Below are positions 43,269 to 51,043 of a stretch of DNA of 64,000 nucleotides, one piece after another; position 1 is the first letter of the stretch, and each line of letters starts with the position of its first letter. The notes beneath the pieces were generated by a model, which saw only the letters and a program-made list of their open reading frames with translations, searched no databases and had not been told where the DNA came from. The translations under genes and the position numbers were made by a program. The stretch comes from M3007 sp041741155 (GTDB taxonomy: Bacteria > Bacteroidota > Bacteroidia > Chitinophagales > Saprospiraceae), in contig JBGSKO010000178.1 of the NCBI GenBank assembly GCA_041741155.1, positions 1 to 64,000 of the forward strand, read 5' to 3'.

Positions 43269-44477
43269 ATGAAGCAGCATTTTCAAATCCTGATCGTAGG
43301 TGGCGGCAATGCCGGCATCTCGCTGGCCGCCAAACTTTTTATTAAGGATTCCAAACTGGACATTGGTATCCTCGATCCGTCCGACAAACATTACTACCAA
43401 CCTGCCTGGACATTCGTGGGCGGCGGAACCTTTGATGTCAACGACACCATTCGCTCCCAAGCGGAAGTCATGCCCAAAAAAGCGACATGGATCAAGGAAG
43501 CTGCGGCAACTTTTGAGCCGGAAAAAAACACCGTCGTATCGGCTTCCGGAAATCGCTATACCTACGACTATTTAGTGGTGTGTCCGGGCATACAACTCGA
43601 CTGGCACAAGATCAAAGGTCTGGAAGGAAATCTTGGCAAAAACGGTATCACGTCCAATTACCTGGTCAATATTGCCCCGTACACGTTTGAGTGCTTGCGC
43701 AATACCAAGAAAGGCAATGCTATTTTTACCAATCCAAACACGCCCATCAAGTGCGGCGGCGCGCCACAAAAAATCATGTACCTCGCTTCCGACTACTGGC
43801 GCAAGCATGGCGTGCTGGGTGACGTGCAGGTACATTTTCACTCGGGGGGCAGCATCATTTTTGGTGTAAAAAAATATGCGGACACCCTCAACAAAGTCAT
43901 CGCCCGGTATGGTATCCAGACGCACTTCATGCATAACCTGGTGGAAGTAAAAGCGGACCGCAAAGAGGCGATTTTTGATGTGTACGAAGGCACGAATGTG
44001 GTGGGGCAAGTAACCGAAAAATATGAAATGCTCCACATCACGCCGCCGCAGAGTGCGCCCGATTTTATTAAAAACAGCCCATTGGCTGTGCCCGACAATC
44101 CGCTGGGCTGGGTTGACGTAGATAAATTCACGTTTCAGCACAACCGCTTCCCCAATATCTATTCCATTGGCGACGCATCCAGCACCCCGAATGCTAAAAC
44201 CGGGGCTGCTGTCCGCAAACAAACTCCCGTGCTGGTGGAGCAATTGCTGAGTCAAATTCGCACCGGCAAACCGGCCGACGCCAAGTACAGCGGTTACGGA
44301 TCCTGCCCGCTCATTACCGGCTACGGCAAATTGGTACTTGCTGAATTCGACTTTGACAACAACCCCATGGAAACGTTCCCCTTTGACCAGGCCAAAGAAC
44401 GCTGGTCCATGTACCAACTCAAGCGGTATGTGCTACCATGGCTGTATTGGAATAAAATTCTGCACGGCACCGCTTAA
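43269..44477 (+). CDS. Sulfide:quinone oxidoreductase-like flavoprotein (SQOR type)
   Basis: A 402-residue FAD enzyme. The dinucleotide motif GGGNAGISLAAKL is at residues about 9-21. The two redox-active cysteines expected for type II (SQOR-like) enzymes are in KCGGAPQKIMYLASDYW (Cys about 161) and GSCPLITGYGKLVLAEFDF (Cys about 345). FAD is also held by YSIGDASSTPNAKTGAAV. It would oxidise sulfide to persulfide and pass electrons to quinone at the inner membrane. The persulfide dioxygenase-rhodanese at 2094 is the natural next step. A CAACTTTG site (7 of 8) lies 25 bp upstream. Confidence 0.9.
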   Translation: MKQHFQILIVGGGNAGISLAAKLFIKDSKLDIGILDPSDKHYYQPAWTFVGGGTFDVNDTIRSQAEVMPKKATWIKEAAATFEPEKNTVVSASGNRYTYDYLVVCPGIQLDWHKIKGLEGNLGKNGITSNYLVNIAPYTFECLRNTKKGNAIFTNPNTPIKCGGAPQKIMYLASDYWRKHGVLGDVQVHFHSGGSIIFGVKKYADTLNKVIARYGIQTHFMHNLVEVKADRKEAIFDVYEGTNVVGQVTEKYEMLHITPPQSAPDFIKNSPLAVPDNPLGWVDVDKFTFQHNRFPNIYSIGDASSTPNAKTGAAVRKQTPVLVEQLLSQIRTGKPADAKYSGYGSCPLITGYGKLVLAEFDFDNNPMETFPFDQAKERWSMYQLKRYVLPWLYWNKILHGTA

Positions 44478-44502
44478 GAACATTGGTTTGAATGATCCGA
44501 AT

Positions 44503-44548
44503 AGCACCGCAAAATGACGGTAAATCCGTTGCTTTGCGGTGCTTTTTT
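44503..44548 (+). terminator. Rho-independent terminator of the SQOR-like gene
   Basis: AGCACCGCAAA (44503-44513) pairs perfectly with TTTGCGGTGCT (44533-44543), followed by a run of six T. It sits 26 bp after the stop. Confidence 0.88.
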
Positions 44549-44549
44549 A

Positions 44550-44711
44550 AGAGCGTGTTTAAAATTTAGTCGCTGGGCTACGGACGGCCAATTTTATTTC
44601 TATTTTCGTTAAAATTTTCGCCGTAGGCACCCGGCTACGGCTGCAAATTTTGCCTCAATAGAAACAAAATTTGCTCGCCCTCGCTCCAGCACTAAAATTT
44701 AAACACGCTCT
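44550..44711. mobile_element. 162-bp MITE-like element
   Basis: The ends are inverted: AGAGCGTGTTTAAAATTTAG at the left and, reverse-complemented from the right, AGAGCGTGTTTAAATTTTAG, one mismatch in 20; pairing continues imperfectly to GCTGG. The inside holds a perfect CTACGGC/GCCGTAG hairpin (44620-44641) and AAATTTT words that can pair. It encodes nothing. It sits between the SQOR terminator and the AraC gene, replacing part of the latter's upstream region. No clear target-site duplication is visible. Confidence 0.7.
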
Positions 44712-44740
44712 GATTTGTCCTTACCAACCCGATTCTCGTT

Positions 44741-45637
44741 TTGAAAAAAATACCAACATACAGCATTTGTAACCTGCTGGGGAGCGACCAGTGCTTCACC
44801 GAGTTTTTGATCACGCGCATCGGCGATTTTATGCGCGCACACGAGAACTTGTATTTTCCGCACCGGCATGCGTTTTTTCAAATCGTCCTGTTCACCGAAG
44901 GGAGTGGCACACACTCCATTGATTTTCAGAAATTTCAGGTTGTGCACCATCAGGTCTATGCGATGGGACCGGGGCAGATCCATTCATGGGAGTTTGATCC
45001 CGGGACGGAAGGGTTTATCATCAATTTCAACGAGAGTTTTTTCACAGCCATTTGCCACAACCCCAACTTCGTGTCGGAGTTTCCGCTGTTCAATGCAGTG
45101 AGCGGAGTACCGGTGAATATTCTGGAGACCGAGTGCTGTGGCGAGGTTCATGCTTTGATGGAGCGCATGTTGCGGGAATTTCAGTCAGACGGCGATTTTA
45201 AGCAAGAAATGCTCCGCGGTATGTTGCTCCAGATCATGGTGATGCTGTCACGGCAGTTGCCGCGGGTTTCCTCTTCCGGCATATCAAGGCACCAACTCAC
45301 GACCCTGCGCACCTTCGAGCGCCTCATTGAGGAACATTTCCGGGAAAAACGCTTGCCGCGTGACTACGCCGAGTTGTTGTTTATCACCCCCAACCACCTG
45401 AATGCCCTTGTGAATGCATCCATCGGAAAACCTGCCGGTGAACTGATCCGCGACCGGGTGGTGCTGGAAGCCAAACGCCTGCTGGCTAATTCGGATCTGA
45501 ATATTTCACAGGTTGCAGCGGCCTTAAACTTTGAAGACAACGCCTATTTCACGCGCTTTTTCAAAAAATACACGGGGGTCGCGCCGGAGGTTTTCCGGCA
45601 AGAGTATGCAAAAAGCGGGGTGGGGGAGCGCGTGTAG
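44741..45637 (+). CDS. AraC family transcriptional regulator
   Basis: A 298-residue regulator: an N-terminal cupin-like ligand domain (YFPHRHAFFQIVLFTEGSGT, then MGPGQIHSWEF) and a C-terminal double helix-turn-helix (LPRDYAELLFITPNHLNALV, then NISQVAAALNFEDNAYFTRF with the usual FKKYTG ending). The start is TTG 44741 (MKKIPTYSICNLLG); no ATG gives the full cupin domain. The MITE-like element ends 29 bp upstream and could carry or disrupt its promoter. Ligand and targets are unknown. Confidence 0.9.
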   Translation: MKKIPTYSICNLLGSDQCFTEFLITRIGDFMRAHENLYFPHRHAFFQIVLFTEGSGTHSIDFQKFQVVHHQVYAMGPGQIHSWEFDPGTEGFIINFNESFFTAICHNPNFVSEFPLFNAVSGVPVNILETECCGEVHALMERMLREFQSDGDFKQEMLRGMLLQIMVMLSRQLPRVSSSGISRHQLTTLRTFERLIEEHFREKRLPRDYAELLFITPNHLNALVNASIGKPAGELIRDRVVLEAKRLLANSDLNISQVAAALNFEDNAYFTRFFKKYTGVAPEVFRQEYAKSGVGERV

Positions 45638-45667
45638 CGTGAACCCAGCACACCCGATATTATGCTC

Positions 45668-46225
45668 CTATTCAGCAGTTTTTCGCGGCATCCATACTAT
45701 CTCTGATGCTCCTGCCCGGTGCCCGAGGTACCGGGCGAGAATGAAGAAATAATCGGATAAACGATTGAGATATTGAAGAATCAGCCCTTCCACGGGTTCG
45801 TGTTCATGCAGCGATACCGTAAGGCGCTCGGCTCGCCGGCACACGGTGCGACAAACATGACACAGTGAAACGGTGGGGAAACCACCCGGCAGAATGAAAT
45901 TTTTCAATTCCGGCAGTTGGTCGTCCATGGTATCCATGGCATCTTCAAGTATTCGAATGTCAGCAGCACGAAGGTCGGCGGGCATCGGCTGGGCTGGATC
46001 GGATGCCAAAGCAGCACCGATGGAAAAGAGCCGGTGCTGAACCTGCCGAAGCAGTTCGCGCACCGGCTCTTCGGTGAGGGAGTCGTGCAGCAGCCCGATG
46101 AACGCATTGAGTTCGTCTACCGTGCCGTAAGCATCCACGCGGATGTGACTTTTGAGGACTCGGCTTCCGCCGAAGAGACCCGTCTCACCGGTATCTCCGG
46201 TTTTGGTGTATATTCGAAATGGCAT
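45668..46225 (-). CDS. Corrinoid adenosyltransferase (PduO/CobO-like)
   Basis: A 185-residue PduO-type ATP:cob(I)alamin adenosyltransferase from ATG 46225 (MPFRIYTKTGDTGETGLFGG, the canonical N-terminus that binds ATP). Further motifs are RVDAYGTVDELNAFIG, FILPGGFPTVSLCHVCRTVC with the RTVCRRAER stretch, and YLNRLSDYFFILAR. It makes adenosylcobalamin in the cytoplasm. It lies 7 bp downstream of the gene at 46233-46874 on the same strand, so they are probably co-transcribed. No cobalamin riboswitch was recognised upstream. Confidence 0.94.
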   Translation of the reverse strand: MPFRIYTKTGDTGETGLFGGSRVLKSHIRVDAYGTVDELNAFIGLLHDSLTEEPVRELLRQVQHRLFSIGAALASDPAQPMPADLRAADIRILEDAMDTMDDQLPELKNFILPGGFPTVSLCHVCRTVCRRAERLTVSLHEHEPVEGLILQYLNRLSDYFFILARYLGHRAGASEIVWMPRKTAE

Positions 46226-46232
46226 GGTCCGA

Positions 46233-46874
46233 TTAATTGCCCTTGCCCGGGGATGTTTTTGCCCGACCGGCATCTATTGTAGTCGGAGTAGTAGTAGCTG
46301 GAGTAGTGGTAGTCGGAGTAGTAGAAGTAGCCGGAGTGGTGCTATTGTCCGGTGTCGGGGTAGTGCTGTCTGCCGGTTTTGCCAATTCATTTTTCAACGA
46401 GCCTTGGCCTGCATCCGGGGTGGCGGTAGCGTCGTCTTTGGACGGGACTTTGAGTTCGCGGTTATTCAGGGCTTCCCACGTGTAGGGCGCCCATTCGCTC
46501 AGTGGCTTCTTCAACTCTTCGTTTGAGGTGCTTTCCTGAGCCTGGGTGATCCACCGGCGCAAAGCTGATTTGAGTTTGACATTGCGTGTAGCTACAGCGT
46601 TGGCATACACTTCGTCGGTGGCCAGCGGGATCAGTTCCAGACAGGTCAAGGCATGTTCGTTTACTTCTTTTCCATCAACGATCCGGCCGAATTCAAAAAG
46701 TTTTTGGAGGGCATCCCCATCCTTTTTGGCGGCTTTCTTGACCATGTCTTTATAGTCAAATTCGGCTTGAGCAGCCACTTTGAGCACGTTTTCAGAGATG
46801 TAAACTTTCTTTTGGGCAGAAAGTGCGACTACGCTTAGCAGCAGGATCAAATTTAATAAAAGAGCTTTTTTCAT
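46233..46874 (-). CDS. Secreted protein with Thr/Pro-rich tail
   Basis: A 213-residue protein from ATG 46874, chosen because the signal peptide (KKALLLNLILLLSVVALSAQ) starts there. The mature N-terminal 110 residues are helical and charged, without a family I recognise. The last 60 residues are a low-complexity Thr/Pro/Ala tail (TTPATSTTPTTTTPATTTP) written by imperfect GTAGTAGTxGGAG-type DNA repeats (46265-46345). It may be a spacer or glycosylation-prone region. It shares an operon with the adenosyltransferase gene. Upstream CAAAGATG (plus strand) is a 7 of 8 -7 element. Confidence 0.7.
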   Translation of the reverse strand: MKKALLLNLILLLSVVALSAQKKVYISENVLKVAAQAEFDYKDMVKKAAKKDGDALQKLFEFGRIVDGKEVNEHALTCLELIPLATDEVYANAVATRNVKLKSALRRWITQAQESTSNEELKKPLSEWAPYTWEALNNRELKVPSKDDATATPDAGQGSLKNELAKPADSTTPTPDNSTTPATSTTPTTTTPATTTPTTIDAGRAKTSPGKGN

Positions 46875-46979
46875 GGATGTACGAGTTTGAGTTTGAAAAA
46901 ACGTCGGGCAAAGATGGGAGATTCGGTTCAATTTTTTTCAGATGAAGATTCACAGCGCGTTTAGTGTTTCCAAAAAACC

Positions 46980-46987
46980 TACTTTTG
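46980..46987 (+). promoter_or_regulatory. -7 element (TACTTTTG)
   Basis: A full TAnnTTTG match 41 bp before the ATG of the YebC gene. Confidence 0.55.
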
Positions 46988-47028
46988 CGCGCTTTTTAAA
47001 TTCACCAACAAATTAATTCCTCACGCAC

Positions 47029-47745
47029 ATGGGACGCGCGTTTGAATTCCGCAAAGAACGAAAGTTTAAGCGTTGGGCCGGAATGGCCAAGACTTTTACC
47101 CGCATTGGGCGGGAGATCGCACTGGCTGTGAAGTCGGGTGGGACAAGCCCGGACTACAATCCCCGCCTGCGCATTGCCATCCAGAATGCCAAGGCGGCAA
47201 ATATGCCAAAATCCAATGTTGAAAATGCAATTAAGAATGCTGCCGGCAAGGATGCAGAAAATTTCCAGGAGGTAATTTATGAAGGTTACGGCCCGCACGG
47301 TATCGCTGTCCTGGTCGAAACAGCCACAGACAATCCTACCCGTACTGTCGCCAATGTGCGTATGTACTTCGACCGCTGCGGCGGCGCACTGGGCGTGTCC
47401 GGTAGCGTGAGCTACATGTTCAACCGCAAGGGGGTGTTCAAAGCGAAGGAAGAAGGCCACAACTGGGAGGAACTGGAACTGGAACTCATTGACGCCGGGC
47501 TGGAAGAAATCAAAATCGAGGAAGGAGAAGCAGTGCTTTATACCGATTTCACCGACTTCGGTACCATGCAGAAAGCGCTTGAAGAACGGGGAATTGAGCC
47601 GACCAGCGCGCAATTGGAATGGCTGCCGACCATGAGCAAAAAGCTGGGCGACAACGAAGTAGATCAGGTTATTAAACTGATAGACCGCCTCGAAGACGAC
47701 GACGACGTACTAAACGTGTTCCACACGATGGACATGTCGGAGTAG
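47029..47745 (+). CDS. yebC: YebC/PmpR family protein
   Basis: A 238-residue member of the YebC/PmpR (TACO1) family: GRAFEFRKERKFKRWAGMAK at the N-terminus, FTRIGREIALAVKSGG, AANMPKSNVENAIKNA and a conserved YEGYGPHGIAVLVE. Older annotation calls it a transcriptional regulator; recent work on YebC proteins supports a role in translation of difficult peptide stretches. The usual ruvC neighbour is absent. Confidence 0.94.
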   Translation: MGRAFEFRKERKFKRWAGMAKTFTRIGREIALAVKSGGTSPDYNPRLRIAIQNAKAANMPKSNVENAIKNAAGKDAENFQEVIYEGYGPHGIAVLVETATDNPTRTVANVRMYFDRCGGALGVSGSVSYMFNRKGVFKAKEEGHNWEELELELIDAGLEEIKIEEGEAVLYTDFTDFGTMQKALEERGIEPTSAQLEWLPTMSKKLGDNEVDQVIKLIDRLEDDDDVLNVFHTMDMSE

Positions 47746-47754
47746 GCAAGCGGA

Positions 47755-48648
47755 TCAATGCGTTGTTTCTCCGTATGGTATCGGTTCTGGCAGTACGGGC
47801 ACGTTGTCCGGATCCCAGGTCCATAAGCCTTGTTCATACTCCCGGCGCAGGACTACCTCGTTTGCCTCGTGTTCTTTGATCTGCATTCGAGGGAATTTGT
47901 ACCGTTTCCATAATGCCTCCATATCAAACGGGGTATCCATGGCGATGCTTTCCCGCAGCGCATAGATATACGCCAGGCTGTCGGTGCGCCGCTGGAGCCA
48001 GTCGTTGATGGTTAGTGCCGGATCGCCATGACCTGGAATGAGGCGGGTAAACCAGTTGCGGTCGTGGATGCGGGGGAGTTTTTCCAGGGTTTTTTCGTAC
48101 TCAATGCTGCTATGGTAAATAAATGGAAACTCGATATTGGACAGGTAGTCTCCAGCAATGCACAGACCTAATTGCCAAACTACTACCATCATACTGTCTG
48201 CGGTGTGACCGGGGGTGAGGTAGAAGGCCATTTTGGTGCCATGATGCCGATACTGTACGGCGTCCCGATACACCTTGAAGTCGGGTACCGGGTATTCCAG
48301 CGGGTAGGATCGCTTAATGTAATATTGGTCGTCAAAGTCCATCATTTGTGCCAGAATGGCCGCCCTTTGCGGGTTTTCAGCCATTGCTTCACTCATGAAA
48401 ATTTTGTCGGCCCGGAACGCCTTGTACCCGATGATGTGGTCAAAATCAGAGTGGGTAAACACGAGGAATACAGACCGGTCTTCGCGGATGGAGTCCACAT
48501 AGTCGCGGATGGAAGCGACCTCATCGGGTAGCCATGCAGGATCTACCACTAATATGAGGTCGTCCGTCTTGACAACAGTCGAGTTGGTTTGGAACAATGC
48601 ACTTTGAAAAATAGTGATGTTCGGATCTCGGAAAAGAATCTTGCTCAT
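47755..48648 (-). CDS. MBL-fold metallo-hydrolase
   Basis: A 297-residue soluble protein with metal motif FTHSDFDHIIGYKAF (THxDxDH), later ligands in LTPGHTADSMMVVVW, GLCIAGDYLSNIEF and RLIPGHGDPALT. It starts at ATG 48648 and has no signal peptide. It resembles broad-specificity MBL hydrolases; lack of a further domain prevents a substrate call. It is convergent with yebC, 9 bp apart. Confidence 0.85.
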   Translation of the reverse strand: MSKILFRDPNITIFQSALFQTNSTVVKTDDLILVVDPAWLPDEVASIRDYVDSIREDRSVFLVFTHSDFDHIIGYKAFRADKIFMSEAMAENPQRAAILAQMMDFDDQYYIKRSYPLEYPVPDFKVYRDAVQYRHHGTKMAFYLTPGHTADSMMVVVWQLGLCIAGDYLSNIEFPFIYHSSIEYEKTLEKLPRIHDRNWFTRLIPGHGDPALTINDWLQRRTDSLAYIYALRESIAMDTPFDMEALWKRYKFPRMQIKEHEANEVVLRREYEQGLWTWDPDNVPVLPEPIPYGETTH

Positions 48649-48701
48649 TAAGGCTCTCTGATTGGAATGGCTGGGGAAAGGAGTGTGTAGCAGGAAAACG
48701 C

Positions 48702-48709
48702 TACCTTTG
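48702..48709 (+). promoter_or_regulatory. -7 element (TACCTTTG)
   Basis: A full TAnnTTTG match about 103 bp before the ATG of der, suggesting a leader of about 95 nt. Confidence 0.5.
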
Positions 48710-48812
48710 CGTTTATTAAGGATTTTTGAAATTTATTGGCGGGGCACAAATGTATGGTTTGGTTGGCACAAAAGTACACAAACGACCTCCCCGCCCAAAT
48801 ACCAGAAAAAAA

Positions 48813-50114
48813 ATGGGAAATATTGTTGCAATAGTAGGCCGGCCTAACGTCGGCAAATCTACGCTTTACAACCGCCTCGTCGGTTCACGAGATGCCATAA
48901 CGGATGACTTTTCCGGTGTGACGCGCGACCGCAAGTACGGTTTTTGCGAGTGGAACGGCAAACGGTTCACCGTGGTGGACACCGGCGGCTTTGTCCACGG
49001 ATCCAGCGATGTATTCGAATCCGCGATCCGGGATCAGGCTCGGGTGGCTATTCAAGAAGCTGCTGTGATTATATTCATGGTAGATGCCCAAACCGGTATC
49101 ACCGACCTGGATGAGGAGTTGGCCCGGCTGTTGCGGCGCACCACCAAGCCTGTGTTTTTGGTTGTCAACAAAGTGGATAGCCACCGCAGCCTCATGGAAG
49201 CCAACGAGTTTTGGAGCCTTGGGTTTGAAGAAACGCATTTCATTGCGTCTATCAGCGGAAGCGGCACGGGTGATTTGCTCGATGGCGTCGTCGAGCATAT
49301 TCACAATGAACCGGAACTGGAGACCGAATTGCCCAAATTTGCCATTATTGGCCGCCCCAACGTGGGCAAATCATCCTTGACGAATGCCTTGCTCGGAGAA
49401 GAGCGCAATATTGTGACGCCTGTAGCAGGTACCACGCGCGACCCCATCCACAGCGTGTACAACAAGTTTGGCAAGGAATTCATGCTGATTGACACGGCCG
49501 GCATTCGAAAAAAAGCCAAAGTTGAAGAGGACCTGGAGTTTTATTCCGTCATGCGCGCCATACGCTCTGTGGAAGAAGCCGACGTTTGCCTGTTGGTATT
49601 GGATGCCACACAAGGCATTGAGGCCCAGGACTTGAGCATCTTGCGCCTGGCGCAAAAACGCCACAAGGGCATTGTGATTCTGGTGAATAAATGGGACTTG
49701 ATGGACAAAGAAACCAACACAGCGCGCGACTACGAAGCGGCTATAAAAAAACGCCTGGAGCCCTTCGACGACGTGCCCGTGCTGTTTATTTCGGCACTCG
49801 ATAAACAGCGTATTTTTCAAGCCGTGGATGCAGCTATGGGCGTGTACGCCAATCGCACGCAGAAAATCAAGACGTCGCATCTGAACGACTTGATGCTCCA
49901 GATTATCGAAGGTACACCTCCTCCTTCGGTGAAAGGCCGCTATCCGAAGTTCAAATACGTTACGCAATTGCCTACACACTACCCGTCGTTTGCCTTTTTT
50001 GTCAATAATCCAAATTGGGTCCGCGACTCCTACAAACAGTTCCTGGAGAATCAGTTGCGACAAAATTTCAACTTCACAGGCGTGCCTATCGAAGTGTATA
50101 TGCGCGCAAAATAG
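48813..50114 (+). CDS. der: Ribosome assembly GTPase Der (EngA)
   Basis: A 433-residue double GTPase from ATG 48813 (MGNIVAIVGRPNVGKSTLYN). It has two G domains, each with G1 GRPNVGKS (residues about 9 and 180), G3 DTGG / DTAG, and NKVD / NKWD. A C-terminal KH-like domain follows (LHTPPPSVKG-type region and FFVNNPNWVRDSYKQFLEN). It acts in 50S ribosome assembly. Earlier in-frame codons up to 48726 lack family similarity. Confidence 0.96.
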   Translation: MGNIVAIVGRPNVGKSTLYNRLVGSRDAITDDFSGVTRDRKYGFCEWNGKRFTVVDTGGFVHGSSDVFESAIRDQARVAIQEAAVIIFMVDAQTGITDLDEELARLLRRTTKPVFLVVNKVDSHRSLMEANEFWSLGFEETHFIASISGSGTGDLLDGVVEHIHNEPELETELPKFAIIGRPNVGKSSLTNALLGEERNIVTPVAGTTRDPIHSVYNKFGKEFMLIDTAGIRKKAKVEEDLEFYSVMRAIRSVEEADVCLLVLDATQGIEAQDLSILRLAQKRHKGIVILVNKWDLMDKETNTARDYEAAIKKRLEPFDDVPVLFISALDKQRIFQAVDAAMGVYANRTQKIKTSHLNDLMLQIIEGTPPPSVKGRYPKFKYVTQLPTHYPSFAFFVNNPNWVRDSYKQFLENQLRQNFNFTGVPIEVYMRAK

Positions 50115-50172
50115 GCTTATGCCCAGCGCGCTCAAGCGTTATGGTATTGCCAACGGCAAAAGAAACACAAAC

Positions 50173-51039
50173 ATGAGACTACTTGCCTTTCTTCTCCTTT
50201 CGTCCTTGTTCCTCTCCGCCTGCAAAGACGAGCCGGAACGTATCCCGGCGTATATGCGGATCGAACCGTTTACGGTTAATGCTACAGGCGGCGCCGACTG
50301 GCAAAAAATCACGGACGTCTGGGTGTACGTGAATGATCAGTTTTTGGGTGGTTACTCGCTGCCCGCCCTCGTCCCGGTGTTGGACGAAGGTGAAAGCAAT
50401 GTGCTGATTTTTCCCGGTGTCAAGGAAAATGGCTTGTTGCAAACGCCGGGAGTTTATCCGTTTTTTGAACGCTATGAAGGCAAAGTAACCCTTCAGCCGG
50501 GGCAAACCAGTTCCGTGCAGCCCACGACACGCTATTCCCCCGATGCTATTTTTCCGTGGACGGTGGACCGCGCGTCGTTCAACGATGCTACAATTGTTTT
50601 TGTGGACCGCGATAGCGACCCGGCAACAACGTTTGAATTTGTAACCGACGGCGCCTTTGAAGGCCGCTCGGTAAAACTAACGGTGGACACTGCGCACACT
50701 GTGAACGAGATTGCCACCGAGGAGGTAGAAGACTTGCCCACTTCTGGTGCGCGGCAGGTTTGGCTGGAGTTGAACTACCGAAATGATATGCCCTTCGAAC
50801 TCTGGTTGTTGGGCACGCCAACGGGAGGAGGCAACGAGAATGCCCAACCGATTTATCAATTTTCGGCTTCCGAAAACTGGAACAAGATTTACTTCAACCT
50901 GACGGAATATGTCGTAGCCTCACAACAGGATAAATACCGCCTGTTTTTTCGCGTGGCTTTGCGCAAGGATGTTGCCGGCAATTTTGAACAACCCGATGGC
51001 GAAGTTTTTCTCGATAACCTGCGCTTGATCCATTTCTAA
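50173..51039 (+). CDS. Uncharacterised lipoprotein with beta-rich mature part
   Basis: A 288-residue lipoprotein from ATG 50173, lipobox LFLSAC at about residue 18. The mature part is beta-rich with PEGA-like phrases (VWVYVNDQFLGGYSLPALV, then PFFERYEGKVTLQPGQTSSV) and a C-terminal jelly-roll-like block (IYFNLTEYVVASQQDKYRLF, EVFLDNLRLIHF) like carbohydrate-binding folds. Function unknown. It is followed 4 bp later by the sugar-transferase gene, suggesting a shared transcript. Confidence 0.8.
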   Translation: MRLLAFLLLSSLFLSACKDEPERIPAYMRIEPFTVNATGGADWQKITDVWVYVNDQFLGGYSLPALVPVLDEGESNVLIFPGVKENGLLQTPGVYPFFERYEGKVTLQPGQTSSVQPTTRYSPDAIFPWTVDRASFNDATIVFVDRDSDPATTFEFVTDGAFEGRSVKLTVDTAHTVNEIATEEVEDLPTSGARQVWLELNYRNDMPFELWLLGTPTGGGNENAQPIYQFSASENWNKIYFNLTEYVVASQQDKYRLFFRVALRKDVAGNFEQPDGEVFLDNLRLIHF

Positions 51040-51043
51040 TCCT

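Noticed and set aside
45640..47000. Cobalamin riboswitch near the adenosyltransferase gene
   Set aside because: The leader before 46874 is short and shows no B12-box-like conserved segment.
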